Positions 52,467-61,503 of a stretch of 64,000 bases of DNA are shown piece after piece (position 1 is the first letter of the stretch; the number at the start of each line of letters is the position of its first letter). Under the pieces are notes generated by a model. That model was not told where the DNA came from. It searched no databases and was given only the letters and a program-made list of their open reading frames with translations. The translations under genes were made by a program, and so were the position numbers. This stretch comes from Dysgonomonas hofstadii (GTDB lineage Bacteria; Bacteroidota; Bacteroidia; Bacteroidales; Dysgonomonadaceae): assembly GCF_014196915.1 (NCBI RefSeq), contig NZ_JACIEP010000005.1:124001-188000 (forward strand), written 5' to 3'.

Positions 52467-53609
52467 ATGTCAGTAACCATAAAAGCAATCGACAATAACG
52501 ACAAAAAGCTGAAAAAAGCTTTTGTGAAATTTCCGATAAACGATCTTTACAAAGATTCTCCTTATTATGTTCCTTCGCTGGTTTTAGACGAACTGGACAC
52601 ATTGGATCTGAAAAAGAATCCTGCATTCGATTTCTGTGAGATGCAGCTTTTTCTGGCATACAGGGATAATAAGATTGTAGGACGTATAGCCGCTATTATC
52701 AACAATAATGCAAATAAGACATGGGACAAGAAGGAAGCCCGTTTTAGTTTTGTCGATTTTATCGATGATAACGAAGTGGTTGACGCATTATTTGCTGCTG
52801 CCCAAAAATGGGCTTTGGACAAAGGGATGGATGCCATTATCGGCCCAATGGGTTTTACCGATCTCGACCCTGAAGGCCTTTTAATCAAAGGTTTCGATAA
52901 GGTATCTACTATGGCGACAAAGTATAGTTATCCATACTATGAAAAGCAAATAGAACGCATAGGCTATGTAAAAGATGCCGACTGGAATGAATACCGTATT
53001 CCCGTACCCGATTCTGTACCTGAAAGGCATCAGCGCATCGCTAACATGGTGGCTAAAAGATATGGACTGAAAGTATTGAAATTTAAAAGCCTGAAACAAA
53101 TAACTCCGTATATCGACAGGCTTTTCAACCTGATGAATGAAGCATACAAACCTCTTTATGGGTTTGCTCCGCTAACTCAAAAGCAGATAGACCATTATGT
53201 GAAAATGTATGTCCCCCTGTTGCGTTGGGACATTGTGTCTATCATCATAAAAGAAGAAACTGATGAGGTAGTCGGTTTTGGTATAGGAATGCCAAGTCTA
53301 TCAAGAGGTTTGATCAAATCAAGAGGTAAATTATTCCCTTTTGGCTGGTATCATCTTATCAAAGACCTTAAAAGCAAAAAGAACCCTGTTATCGATTTGT
53401 TGCTGATAGGTGTTGATCCCGAATATCAGGGAAAAGGTGTAAATGCGATTGTTTTCAACGATTTCATCCCGTCGGCATACAAGTGTGGCTTTCAATGGGC
53501 CGAATCGAATCCCGAGCTTGAGATGAATAACAAGGTTGCGTCATTGTGGGACGGGTTTAGTGCCGAGAATCACAAAATGCGCAGGGCATATATAAAGCAT
53601 CTGAAATAA
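52467..53609 (+). CDS. GNAT-like acyltransferase domain protein
   Basis: 380 residues, longer than a simple GNAT. The first 200 residues hold FLAYRDNKIVGRIAAIINN and FDDNEVV-type segments (FVDFIDDNEVVDALFAAAQK) of one degenerate GNAT-like half; the second half carries LLIGVDPEYQGKGVNAIVF, the acetyl-CoA-binding Q/RxxGxG/A motif, and ESNPELEMNNKVASLWD. So probably two tandem GNAT folds (inference). This family is common in Bacteroidota with no known substrate. No operon partner; a hairpin AGTAGTTAA/TTAACTACT (53648-53677) follows the stop. Confidence 0.8.
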   Translation: MSVTIKAIDNNDKKLKKAFVKFPINDLYKDSPYYVPSLVLDELDTLDLKKNPAFDFCEMQLFLAYRDNKIVGRIAAIINNNANKTWDKKEARFSFVDFIDDNEVVDALFAAAQKWALDKGMDAIIGPMGFTDLDPEGLLIKGFDKVSTMATKYSYPYYEKQIERIGYVKDADWNEYRIPVPDSVPERHQRIANMVAKRYGLKVLKFKSLKQITPYIDRLFNLMNEAYKPLYGFAPLTQKQIDHYVKMYVPLLRWDIVSIIIKEETDEVVGFGIGMPSLSRGLIKSRGKLFPFGWYHLIKDLKSKKNPVIDLLLIGVDPEYQGKGVNAIVFNDFIPSAYKCGFQWAESNPELEMNNKVASLWDGFSAENHKMRRAYIKHLK

Positions 53610-53784
53610 AAGGGTAGTCAAAGGAATCACCACTCGTTTCGCTTATTAGTAGTTAAGTATATATGTTATTAACTACTTTATCTACTGATTGGTATAATAA
53701 TATTGGGATGCACCTCGTATAAGCTCAAGCAAGTTTGGCTTACCTCTCAGCTTTTCTTATATTTGTTATACTAAATACAATTTT

Positions 53785-54570
53785 ATGAAAAAGACTGCTA
53801 TACTGGGTATCGACCTTCAGAATGATTTTACATCACCTTCGGGTTCATTGTTTGTTAAACATGCCGATTCGGATGTGATCCGTATAGCCGATTTCATCCT
53901 TACCAATCAGGGGAAAATAGATTATATTGCCCTTACTCTCGATTCACATCAACCGATACATATTGCCCATCAGATTTATTGGAAAGATAAAGATGAGCGT
54001 AATCCCCCTTTATTTTCTGTGTTAAGTGCCGATGATGTGGAAGCCGGCAAATGGATTCCGCAATATAATAAAGACAGGGCTTTAATCTATCTCGAGCGAC
54101 TGGAAGCAAAAGGTGATGTATGCACCATCTGGCCGATGCATTGCATTCTGGGTACTACGGGATGGGCTATAGACCCGATACTTACTGATTGCCTGTCGAA
54201 GTGGGCTGTGAGAAACGACAGGTATTATGAACTTTTCTATAAAGGATTTTCACAGTCTACCGAACATTACAGTATATTCAGGGCTGCAGTGGAGTGGGAG
54301 GATGAGCCTGAAACGTATCTGAACACAAAATTGCTGAATAAACTGAACGGATACGACGAAGTATACCTGATTGGCGAAGCAGCCGACTATTGTGTCGCCA
54401 ATTCGTTGAATGATATCTTGGATGAGTGTGGCGAACTTGCGAAAAAGATTGTCGTGCTTACTGACTGTATGTCGTGGATCGATCCTGATAATGAGAGGGC
54501 GAAGGCTATATTTGAAAGAGCAAGGCAAAGAGGCGTGAAATTTAAGGAATCGACCGGATTGAGATTGTAA
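53785..54570 (+). CDS. Isochorismatase-family cysteine hydrolase (nicotinamidase-related)
   Basis: 261 residues. GIDLQNDFTSPSGSL near the N-terminus holds the catalytic Asp (D10 of GIDLQ); YIALTLDSHQPIHIAHQIYW has the metal-binding Asp/His pair; EAADYCVANSLND contains the nucleophile Cys; GTTGWAIDPIL replaces the usual HC(I)xGTxGxE. The Cys, Asp and metal-site pattern suits the nicotinamidase/pyrazinamidase side, but it is longer than PncA (~210), so substrate is open. It sits 24 bases before the sulfatase gene, possibly co-transcribed by chance. Confidence 0.82.
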   Translation: MKKTAILGIDLQNDFTSPSGSLFVKHADSDVIRIADFILTNQGKIDYIALTLDSHQPIHIAHQIYWKDKDERNPPLFSVLSADDVEAGKWIPQYNKDRALIYLERLEAKGDVCTIWPMHCILGTTGWAIDPILTDCLSKWAVRNDRYYELFYKGFSQSTEHYSIFRAAVEWEDEPETYLNTKLLNKLNGYDEVYLIGEAADYCVANSLNDILDECGELAKKIVVLTDCMSWIDPDNERAKAIFERARQRGVKFKESTGLRL

Positions 54571-54594
54571 GATTACCAGTTAAATATAAATACT

Positions 54595-55995
54595 ATGAAG
54601 AATAAGCTCGTATTGTTAGCTATATCAGGCTATTCACTTTCAGTCTACGCTCAGCAGCAAGTTAATTTTGTACTGATAAATCTTGATGATTGCGGATATG
54701 GCGACTTTTCATATAAGGGGGCAATGGGTTATACCACTCCTAATATTGATAAAATGGCCGCTGAGGGGATGCAATTTTCCCATTTTCTGGCGGCGCAGCC
54801 TGTTAGTGGGGCTTCTCGTGCAGCTTTACTTACAGGATGCTATCCCAACCGTATTGGATTTAGCGGGGCGCCGGGGCCGAGCGCTAAAACCGGAATAAAT
54901 GCCGATGAAGAAACAATAGCGGAAGTACTGAAGAAGAAAAACTATGCAACGGCTGCTTATGGTAAATGGCATTTAGGACATTTAGAGCCGTTCCTCCCTT
55001 TGCAAAATGGATTCGACGAGTATTACGGTATTCCGTATTCAAACGATATGTGGCCAAATCATCCGCAGCAGAAATTCCCGGATCTGCCCACTATTGAAGG
55101 GAATAAAGTGATAGGCTATAACACAGACCAATCGCAGTTCACAACCGATTTTACCAATAGGGCTGTTAACTTTATCACGAAGAATAAGAATAATCCGTTC
55201 TTTGTTTACCTGGCACATCCGATGCCACATGTTCCTTTAGCTGTTTCCGGGAAATTCAAAGGAAAGAGCGAGCAGGGTATGTATGGCGATGTGCTGATGG
55301 AGATAGACTGGAGTGTGGGGCAAATACTGAAAACTCTGAAAGAACTCAATCTGGAAGAAAACACACTGATTATACTGACTTCCGATAATGGCCCATGGAT
55401 TAATTATGGTAATCATGCCGGATCAACAGGAGGATTGCGGGAAGGTAAAGGCACTACATTCGATGGAGGCAACCGCGTGCCATGTATTATCTACTGGAAA
55501 GGCAAGGTTGAAGCAGGGACAGTCTGTAATACAATGGCTATCAATATGGATATATTACCCACATTCGCCGATATAAGCGGAGCGGATTTACCAAAAAATA
55601 AGATCGATGGGGTAAGCATTCTGCCGTTACTAAAAGGAGAAAAGTTTAAGCCTCATGAATTCTTTTATTACTATTATCGAAAAAATGATCTGGAAGCTGT
55701 GACAGACGGCACATTCAAACTGATACTTCCTCATAAACACAGGACTTATACCTTATATCCTTCCGGAAATGACGGGCAACCGGGTAAAGTGGAGGAATTC
55801 TTTGAATTGAAGGATTATGAATTATATGATTTGCGCCGTGATCCGGGCGAACGCTATAATGTGATCGGGCAATATCCTGTAATAGCCGATATGCTGATGA
55901 AAGCGGCAAATGTAGCCCGAGAAGATTTAGGTGATAATATTACAAAAACAGAAGGGGCAAATTGCAGGCCGATAGGCACAATTAAAGCAGACTAG
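54595..55995 (+). CDS. Exported Ser-type sulfatase
   Basis: 466 residues; signal peptide MKNKLVLLAISGYSLSVYAQ. Arylsulfatase fold: metal site INLDDCGYGDF, formylglycine motif S71-G-A-S-R with AALLTGCYPNRIG, so the Ser form matured by an anaerobic radical-SAM sulfatase enzyme (anSME), none of which lies in the window. Further active-site pieces: YGKWHLGHL, HPMPHVPLAV, LTSDNGPWIN and GGLREGKGTTFDGGNRVP. It removes sulfate from host or algal glycans or small sulfates; specificity unknown. Not within a polysaccharide locus. Confidence 0.93.
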   Translation: MKNKLVLLAISGYSLSVYAQQQVNFVLINLDDCGYGDFSYKGAMGYTTPNIDKMAAEGMQFSHFLAAQPVSGASRAALLTGCYPNRIGFSGAPGPSAKTGINADEETIAEVLKKKNYATAAYGKWHLGHLEPFLPLQNGFDEYYGIPYSNDMWPNHPQQKFPDLPTIEGNKVIGYNTDQSQFTTDFTNRAVNFITKNKNNPFFVYLAHPMPHVPLAVSGKFKGKSEQGMYGDVLMEIDWSVGQILKTLKELNLEENTLIILTSDNGPWINYGNHAGSTGGLREGKGTTFDGGNRVPCIIYWKGKVEAGTVCNTMAINMDILPTFADISGADLPKNKIDGVSILPLLKGEKFKPHEFFYYYYRKNDLEAVTDGTFKLILPHKHRTYTLYPSGNDGQPGKVEEFFELKDYELYDLRRDPGERYNVIGQYPVIADMLMKAANVAREDLGDNITKTEGANCRPIGTIKAD

Positions 55996-55997
55996 AA

Positions 55998-56636
55998 TTA
56001 ATCCAATTTATAAATGGGATCTTTACCGGATTGTTTTTCGATAAAGATTTTTTTTGCCACTTTACCTACGATTCTGGTTGTAATGGCATCGTAACTGCCC
56101 CCTACAACTCCACCAAGTACGGGTACTGCCTTACTGATTGAGGTTGCTGTTTTCTCTCCGGCTTTCGATGTCAGTTTGATACTGATCTGTTCTATTGCTT
56201 TGGTTAGCGCTCTTTCTCCGGCTTTTATACTGATGTCTTTCAACAATTCTTTTGCTCCGTTTCCGGCCATTGATATGTAAACAAGCGATTTCACACGATC
56301 GTCGTTTATGTCATGTCCACCCATATAGGCTATAGCCGTGATCATACGGATCTGGACATAAATAACACTTGCTATGTTTGCAGGAACGGTTAATGGCATA
56401 ACTGCTATTCCTCCTAGTCCGGTAACGAATCCGCTGGTAGCAGCTTTAGCCACCTGCCATTTGATCAGTGAATCTACTTGTTGTTCCAATGTCCCATGTT
56501 GATTCAGGTAACTATTGCCCAGATCGTAAGCAGAGTCTACCCCGCTAAAGCCTACAACAGCTTTTGAGTATGCCCAGTCGAGAGTCTTTGCTATTAATCC
56601 TTTGCTTATTTGTGTATTTTGTTTTTTGCCTGCCAT
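55998..56636 (-). CDS. EcsC-family protein
   Basis: 212 residues. EcsC proteins are poorly understood and often associate with membranes or with ABC transporters (EcsABC of Bacillus). Features: GTLEQQVDSLIKWQVAKAAT, FVTGLGGIAVMPLTVPANIA with a hydrophobic Gly-rich segment, and LGGVVGGSYDAITTRIVGKVAKKIF at the end (VLGGVVGGSYDAITTRIV). No partner here. Its stop is 2 bases after the sulfatase stop (convergent). Confidence 0.85.
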   Translation of the reverse strand: MAGKKQNTQISKGLIAKTLDWAYSKAVVGFSGVDSAYDLGNSYLNQHGTLEQQVDSLIKWQVAKAATSGFVTGLGGIAVMPLTVPANIASVIYVQIRMITAIAYMGGHDINDDRVKSLVYISMAGNGAKELLKDISIKAGERALTKAIEQISIKLTSKAGEKTATSISKAVPVLGGVVGGSYDAITTRIVGKVAKKIFIEKQSGKDPIYKLD

Positions 56637-56720
56637 CTTTAGTTTGTTGTTATTGTAAGTTTACAGAATAAAGAGAACAACAATTATACCAGTTTGCTCC
56701 ACAAACTGCTAAAAAAGAAT

Positions 56721-56753
56721 AAAGCGTCTCATTTACTGGAAATGAAGCGCTTT
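56721..56753 (-). terminator. Terminator after the thioredoxin-fold gene
   Basis: 14-base arms, AAAGCG...CATTT with AAATGAAGCGCTTT; minus-strand read continues into ATTCTTTTTT. Confidence 0.7.
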
Positions 56754-56776
56754 AATAATAAGTGAAAATTCTTTTT

Positions 56777-57277
56777 CTAGTTCAATATCTGATCCAAATC
56801 GCTTGCTGTAAGGTTCATCGCAATAATTACCCCGTTTTCATCTATCAGGTAATTTTTAAATCCTTTTTCTAAGCGAAACTGATTGAATAGGTCTGAAGAT
56901 GTTTCGTTCTTAACTAAGAATTGATACGAAGGATCAATTTTGTCCATTTTCAGAGTTCTTTCAAAGACCGATTCAACTTTGTCAAAAGATACTGATATCA
57001 TTTGCACCGGATAATTTTTCGATTCGATCACATGGGAAAGAAGAACATTGTCCTTGTGCGAATAAGCGTCATAAGCCGCCCAAAAATTCACCAATATTTT
57101 TTGACCTTTCAGATCAGATAAATTAATTTTTGTTCCTGATTCGTTTTCTAAATTTTTAATATCAGGAAACAGGTTTCCCGGATAAATACCTTCCGAAAGA
57201 CTAGAAGTGCCTGATGTGTTGGATGATAAACTGATAATAGCTATCCCCGCTATCAGGAAATACTTCAAATACTTCAT
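56777..57277 (-). CDS. TlpA-like thioredoxin-fold protein without active-site cysteines
   Basis: 166 residues; signal peptide-like start (YFLIAGIAIISLSSNTSG). Redoxin fold: NLFPDIKNLENESGTKINLS, LKGQKILVNFWAAYDAYSHK, IDPSYQFLVKNETSSDLFN, and the C-terminal GFKNYLIDENGVIIAM. In TlpA/ResA proteins the position after NFWA is WCxPC; here it is AYDAYS, so no redox-active pair. It should not be a thiol reductant; more likely a binding or structural relative (inference). Preceded by a ~130-nt leader with strong secondary structure (57278-57407). Confidence 0.72.
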   Translation of the reverse strand: MKYLKYFLIAGIAIISLSSNTSGTSSLSEGIYPGNLFPDIKNLENESGTKINLSDLKGQKILVNFWAAYDAYSHKDNVLLSHVIESKNYPVQMISVSFDKVESVFERTLKMDKIDPSYQFLVKNETSSDLFNQFRLEKGFKNYLIDENGVIIAMNLTASDLDQILN

Positions 57278-57415
57278 AAAATAATCATTAGGTTACCACT
57301 AAAGCCTTGCTCCAATGCCTCACAGAAATAGAACGCGGCCTCCCAATTTTTGGGAACAAAATCCGAACCCCTTACGCTTAAGGCCATTCTGATTTTGCAT
57401 TTTTCGGGTTCAAAG
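57278..57415 (-). promoter_or_regulatory. Promoter and structured leader of the thioredoxin-fold gene
   Basis: Minus strand: -7 element TATCTTTG at plus 57408-57415, then about 130 nt to the ATG. The leader can pair GAACCCGAA with the later GGGGTTCGG, CAAAATC with GATTTTG, and has CCTTAAGCGTAAGG and CCCAAAAATTGGG hairpins. A 26-codon upstream frame (MQNQNGLKRKGFGFCSQKLG ...) overlaps it. No known riboswitch recognised. Confidence 0.45.
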
Positions 57416-57506
57416 ATACTGCTTTTTTGTTAAATGCAGATGTTATTATCCCTTTTTTTAATTATATTAGTATTTAATGGGTTGATGTTTAGGTGTTTGT
57501 TTTATT

Positions 57507-58538
57507 TTATTGAATTATGAAATCTCCATTTATATGATCAAGTTTGGCAGTAGCAAGTTCTGTGCCGTTACCTGTTGTGGTAGTATTGAAAAACAAGCCT
57601 CCGACTAATCCCCCGATCATGCCAAAGCCAACAGCCAGCCCAATTTGTATTCCGTTTATATTGACATTATTATTGTTTGGTATATAAGTCCTGACGAAAT
57701 AATTACCATTCTCGAAAATGATAGGGAAATAACTATTTGCATGCATAAGGAATGGATTACTATCAACCACTACTATATAATAATCTTTTGGTTTTATCTT
57801 TTTCCATTTGCCGGATTTTTCGGGATGGGGTATCTTTATCTCTTGTATTATACCGTGATCCCTTTTTATCTGTAGTTGTGTATGTGACGGTGTTTGATAA
57901 GCAAACGATTTGAAATCAGGGTATAATCCGTCCGCTACTACATCTGTGTTATATATCGGAATACTGTTTTTCTCAAGTTCATCTATGTTGGCCAGATCAT
58001 CTAAGGTAAACGGCATGGAATAATCTTCGGCACGGAATGCGAGATTTTTCCGGAGTTGGGAGACGATAATTTTCGATGTTGTTTCCAGCAATTTTCCGGT
58101 AACATCCATAGCCTTTACCATGACGATCGTGTCGATTGTATTTATAAAATGAAAGGCACTGTCTTTTTCTTCATAAAGCGACATCCGGATATTGCAGAAA
58201 CCTTTTTCGGATGTAGATCCCGTTTCTTCCCTGAATCTTAAATTTCTTAACTGTACTAAAATAGTCCCCGATTGGGCAGTACTATCTATTATGCTCAAAA
58301 ATGTATAATAGAATTGTTCCGATAATGGTTTTTCAACAGCAACAGGAGTATATTTGTTAAATATTGAGGTTAATACAAAACCCATATCATCAGGATTGGG
58401 GCGCGAATCGAGAAATGCAAAATTATTATAGCTACTATAGCTTATCCTTTTTTCCGATCTGGACAAATTGAAATTCTTTTGAGCATTGATAATTATAGCC
58501 AAAGAGAAAAATGCAATTAGAAGTAATGTCTTTTTCAT
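57507..58538 (-). CDS. Exported protein of unknown function
   Basis: 343 residues; signal peptide MKKTLLLIAFFSLAIIINAQ. I recognise no family. A glycine-rich hydrophobic helix near the C-terminus (IQIGLAVGFGMIGGLVGGLF, about 302-321) suggests membrane association. The middle has beta-rich segments such as TILVQLRNLRFREET and NPFLMHANSYFPIIFENGNY. It stands alone; 230 bases separate it from the thioredoxin-fold gene downstream. Probably a Bacteroidales-specific envelope protein. Confidence 0.7.
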   Translation of the reverse strand: MKKTLLLIAFFSLAIIINAQKNFNLSRSEKRISYSSYNNFAFLDSRPNPDDMGFVLTSIFNKYTPVAVEKPLSEQFYYTFLSIIDSTAQSGTILVQLRNLRFREETGSTSEKGFCNIRMSLYEEKDSAFHFINTIDTIVMVKAMDVTGKLLETTSKIIVSQLRKNLAFRAEDYSMPFTLDDLANIDELEKNSIPIYNTDVVADGLYPDFKSFAYQTPSHTQLQIKRDHGIIQEIKIPHPEKSGKWKKIKPKDYYIVVVDSNPFLMHANSYFPIIFENGNYFVRTYIPNNNNVNINGIQIGLAVGFGMIGGLVGGLFFNTTTTGNGTELATAKLDHINGDFIIQ

Positions 58539-58675
58539 AATCTTTAAGGTTTGATCATATAAAAATAGGATATTTTTCAGATATAGATATATTTGATCTA
58601 TGATTTCAAAGATAATATCATTCTTTTTTTATTCCTTTGCTTAACCCGAAAACGGGAAAATACAAATAATACACG

Positions 58676-59104
58676 ATGATTAGATATATATACATTGGGT
58701 TGGGATTGATTTCCTTAGGTCTGGGACTGTTGGGGATTGTTACCCCGGGACTTCCTACCACACCATTCATCCTGCTTACCGGCGTTTTATTTGCCAAAGG
58801 ATCGCCTCGTTTACATAAGAAGCTTCTCGAAAATAAATTAACGGGGCCTTATATAAATAGGGTTAACAAAGGTTTTAGTATCAAAGGGCTTCTTGTGTCT
58901 ATCGGTATTATGTGGGTAATGATTAGTATTACAGCTTTTGTCGTATTCGATTATGGCACAATGCGATTTGTTATGCTCGGCTTGGGTGTAATAGGTACAA
59001 TAGCCCAGATAATTGTGCTCAGAAAGAAGAGGAAGGCTGTTGTAATACCCTTGGTTCAGGATGAATCAGAGATGGACGAACGGAGAAAAACAAAGGTGTC
59101 CTGA
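58676..59104 (+). CDS. DUF454 (YbaN-like) inner-membrane protein
   Basis: 142 residues. YbaN/DUF454 pattern: GLGLLGIVTPGLPTTPFILL, AKGSPRLHKKLLENKLTGPY and IKGLLVSIGIMWVMISITAF. Two or three membrane helices with a charged tail. No known function. Own transcription unit; start ATG at 58676 directly after the AT-rich intergenic spacer. Confidence 0.88.
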   Translation: MIRYIYIGLGLISLGLGLLGIVTPGLPTTPFILLTGVLFAKGSPRLHKKLLENKLTGPYINRVNKGFSIKGLLVSIGIMWVMISITAFVVFDYGTMRFVMLGLGVIGTIAQIIVLRKKRKAVVIPLVQDESEMDERRKTKVS

Positions 59105-59240
59105 GTACAGGGTAAATCTATATATTTGTGTTATAAAATATGTATGACTTACTTTGATTTTAGGTGATATTTGACTTTCTTTGTGTTAAAGGATATTTAA
59201 TAGAAAAGAAACAAATAGAATTATTAAAAAAGATCGGAAC

Positions 59241-59558
59241 ATGGAAAATAACAACGGACAAGACAACCAGATACAAATAGAACTTCCTGAAGATATAGCA
59301 CAGGGTACTTATTCAAACCTTGCCATAATAGCTCACTCTTCATCCGAATTTGTCATTGATTTTGTCCGCATCCTACCGGGATTGCCGAAAGCAAAAGTTC
59401 AATCACGTATTATATTGACGCCCGAACATGCCAAAAGGCTATTATATGCATTGAATGAAAATATCAATAGATTTGAGTCTCAGAACGGTCCTATATCTGC
59501 TGATAATTCAGCAGGTTTCCTGCCACCGATAAATAACGGGCCAATAGGAGAAGCTTAG
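59241..59558 (+). CDS. DUF3467-family protein
   Basis: 105 residues, full length. DUF3467 signature: IELPEDIAQGTYSNLAIIAH, SSEFVIDFVRILPGLPKAKV and ILTPEHAKRLLYALNENI. Small cytosolic protein of unknown role found in nearly all Bacteroidota. In that phylum it often lies near the RNA polymerase or ribosomal genes; here it stands alone before the cyd operon. Confidence 0.88.
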   Translation: MENNNGQDNQIQIELPEDIAQGTYSNLAIIAHSSSEFVIDFVRILPGLPKAKVQSRIILTPEHAKRLLYALNENINRFESQNGPISADNSAGFLPPINNGPIGEA

Positions 59559-59862
59559 TTTGGCTCTCATATTCTATGGTGTTAAGTTCTCGAGAATAAG
59601 ACTGAAAAAAGAGAATATGTGAAAGGATGTAAATATTCTCGAAAAAGACTGAACATTATAAACGGTGATATTGTTTATAAAGTCAGAGCCAGTACATGTT
59701 TGGTCTTGAATGTATGAAATATTGATTCTGTTAAAAACACACAATGAAAAAGTTATGGAAGAACATATACCTGAATTTGTGGGCAAAGAACTGGTTAACA
59801 GATCCCTTGTTAACAAATAGATAAGAATTCCTCATATATTTACTAATATAAAACTATTGTTT
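59559..59862 (+). other. cydAB leader region with repeats
   Basis: 304 bases without an accepted gene. It holds a direct repeat (TTCTCGAGAATAAGACTGAA at 59588 and a close copy ATTCTCGAAAAAGACTGAAC at 59633) and an inverted pair GTTAACA ... TGTTAAC (59794-59816). A 26-codon frame starts at 59744 (MKKLWKNIYLNLWAKNWLTD...), Trp-rich and ending 38 bases before cydA; a leader peptide is possible but unproven. Confidence 0.4.
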
Positions 59863-61422
59863 ATGGAACTATTAAGTACATCGTTAATAGACTGGTCGAG
59901 AGCCCAGTTTGCTATGACAGCAATGTATCACTGGTTGTTCGTTCCCCTTACTCTCGGACTTGGGGTTATTATGGCAATCATGGAGACAATGTATGTGCGT
60001 ACAGGTAACGAACAGTGGAAAAAAACTGCTAAATTCTGGATGAATCTTTTCGGTGTCAATTTCGCTATAGGGATTGCTACCGGGCTTATTCTCGAATTTC
60101 AGTTTGGTACAAACTGGTCGAATTACAGCTTTGTTGTAGGTGATATTTTTGGTGCGCCCTTAGCAATTGAGGGTATCGTTGCTTTCTTCCTGGAAGCTAC
60201 ATTTATTTCCATCATGTTTTTCGGATGGAAGCGTGTAAGCAAGGGTTTCCACCTTGCCGCCACATGGCTGACTATTACAGGAGCCACCTTGTCTGCACTA
60301 TGGATACTCGTAGCCAATGCATGGATGCAATTTCCTGTAGGCATGGAGTTCAATCCTGATACGGCACGTAACGAGATGGTCGATTTCTTTGCCATAGTTT
60401 TTTCACCTGTGGCAATTAATAAATTTTTCCATACTGTGATCTCAAGCTGGATTTTGGGGGCGGTATTTGTTGCCGGAGTGGCAGCATGGTATTTGCTAAA
60501 GAAACGCAACACCGAATTTGCCATGCAAAGTATGAAAATTGCGGCGGCTTTTGGGTTGTTGGCGTCACTACTCACCCTTTACACAGGACACGGATCTGCT
60601 GTTCAGGTAGCAGAAAAGCAACCGATGAAACTGGCCGTAATGGAAGGCCTTTATGAAGGCGGAACAAATGAAGGACTTATTATCTTTGGCGTTCCTAATC
60701 CTTCGAAAGAGTCATATGACGATGGAAAAGAGGCTTTCATGTTCCCGCCTATAAAATTCCCCGGAGGGTTATCTTTGATCGCGTTTTTTGATACAGATGC
60801 TTATGTGCCTGGCATTAAGGATATTATAGAAGGTGGCTATACGCAGCCAGATGGAACCAAAGCTCTGTCGTTTGCTGAAAAACAGGCCAAAGGAAAAATG
60901 GCAATAGATGCGCTTGGTTTCTATAAAAAAGCGTCAGCAGAAGGCGACGAGGCTGCTATGGCTCAGCACAGGGAAACTCTGAAAGAAAATTATGCATATT
61001 ACGGGTACGGATATCTGAAAGATGCCGGACAGTCGGTACCTGATCTTGCCAAGACTGTATATTGGGCATTCCATATCATGGTATATCTTGGAGGTTACTT
61101 TATCTTGTTATTTGTAGTTCTTGCATTTCTTGTATATCGGAAGAAAGATATTGCAAACAAGAAATGGCTCTTGTGGGCTTGTATATTCACTATTCCATTG
61201 GTCTATATTGCCAGCCAGGCCGGATGGATGGTAGCGGAAATAGGCCGTCAACCATGGACTATTCAGGATGTGTTGCCATTGCAGGCAGCTGTATCGGCAA
61301 TATCGGTACAATCTGTTATGACGACATTCCTCGTTTTCTTAGCGCTGTTTACAGCTCTGCTTATTGCTGAGGTTCGTATTATGCTAAACCAGATAAGGAA
61401 AGGTCCGGAGGATACTCACTAA
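59863..61422 (+). CDS. cydA: Cytochrome bd oxidase subunit I
   Basis: 519 residues from ATG 59863 (a TTG two codons upstream is unlikely). Heme-bearing subunit of the quinol oxidase that reduces O2 with high affinity. WSRAQFAMTAMYHWLFVPLT carries the N-terminal heme His; GLILEFQFGTNWSNYSFVVG and the C-terminal GWMVAEIGRQPWTIQDVLP signature are conserved. The region about residues 260-395 is a long Q-loop as in E. coli. Followed 81 bases later by cydB. Confidence 0.96.
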   Translation: MELLSTSLIDWSRAQFAMTAMYHWLFVPLTLGLGVIMAIMETMYVRTGNEQWKKTAKFWMNLFGVNFAIGIATGLILEFQFGTNWSNYSFVVGDIFGAPLAIEGIVAFFLEATFISIMFFGWKRVSKGFHLAATWLTITGATLSALWILVANAWMQFPVGMEFNPDTARNEMVDFFAIVFSPVAINKFFHTVISSWILGAVFVAGVAAWYLLKKRNTEFAMQSMKIAAAFGLLASLLTLYTGHGSAVQVAEKQPMKLAVMEGLYEGGTNEGLIIFGVPNPSKESYDDGKEAFMFPPIKFPGGLSLIAFFDTDAYVPGIKDIIEGGYTQPDGTKALSFAEKQAKGKMAIDALGFYKKASAEGDEAAMAQHRETLKENYAYYGYGYLKDAGQSVPDLAKTVYWAFHIMVYLGGYFILLFVVLAFLVYRKKDIANKKWLLWACIFTIPLVYIASQAGWMVAEIGRQPWTIQDVLPLQAAVSAISVQSVMTTFLVFLALFTALLIAEVRIMLNQIRKGPEDTH

Positions 61423-61503
61423 TAGCGATTTCAAGATTTAATAATTTGACTAACGTCGATTTTCAATTCAAGATTTTAAGATAAATCTAAAAAAGATATA
61501 ACT

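Noticed and set aside
57290-57420. tRNA-like or attachment-site remnant (GGGTTCAAA)
   Set aside because: The match is the complement of a -7 promoter box plus leader; no cloverleaf can be drawn.
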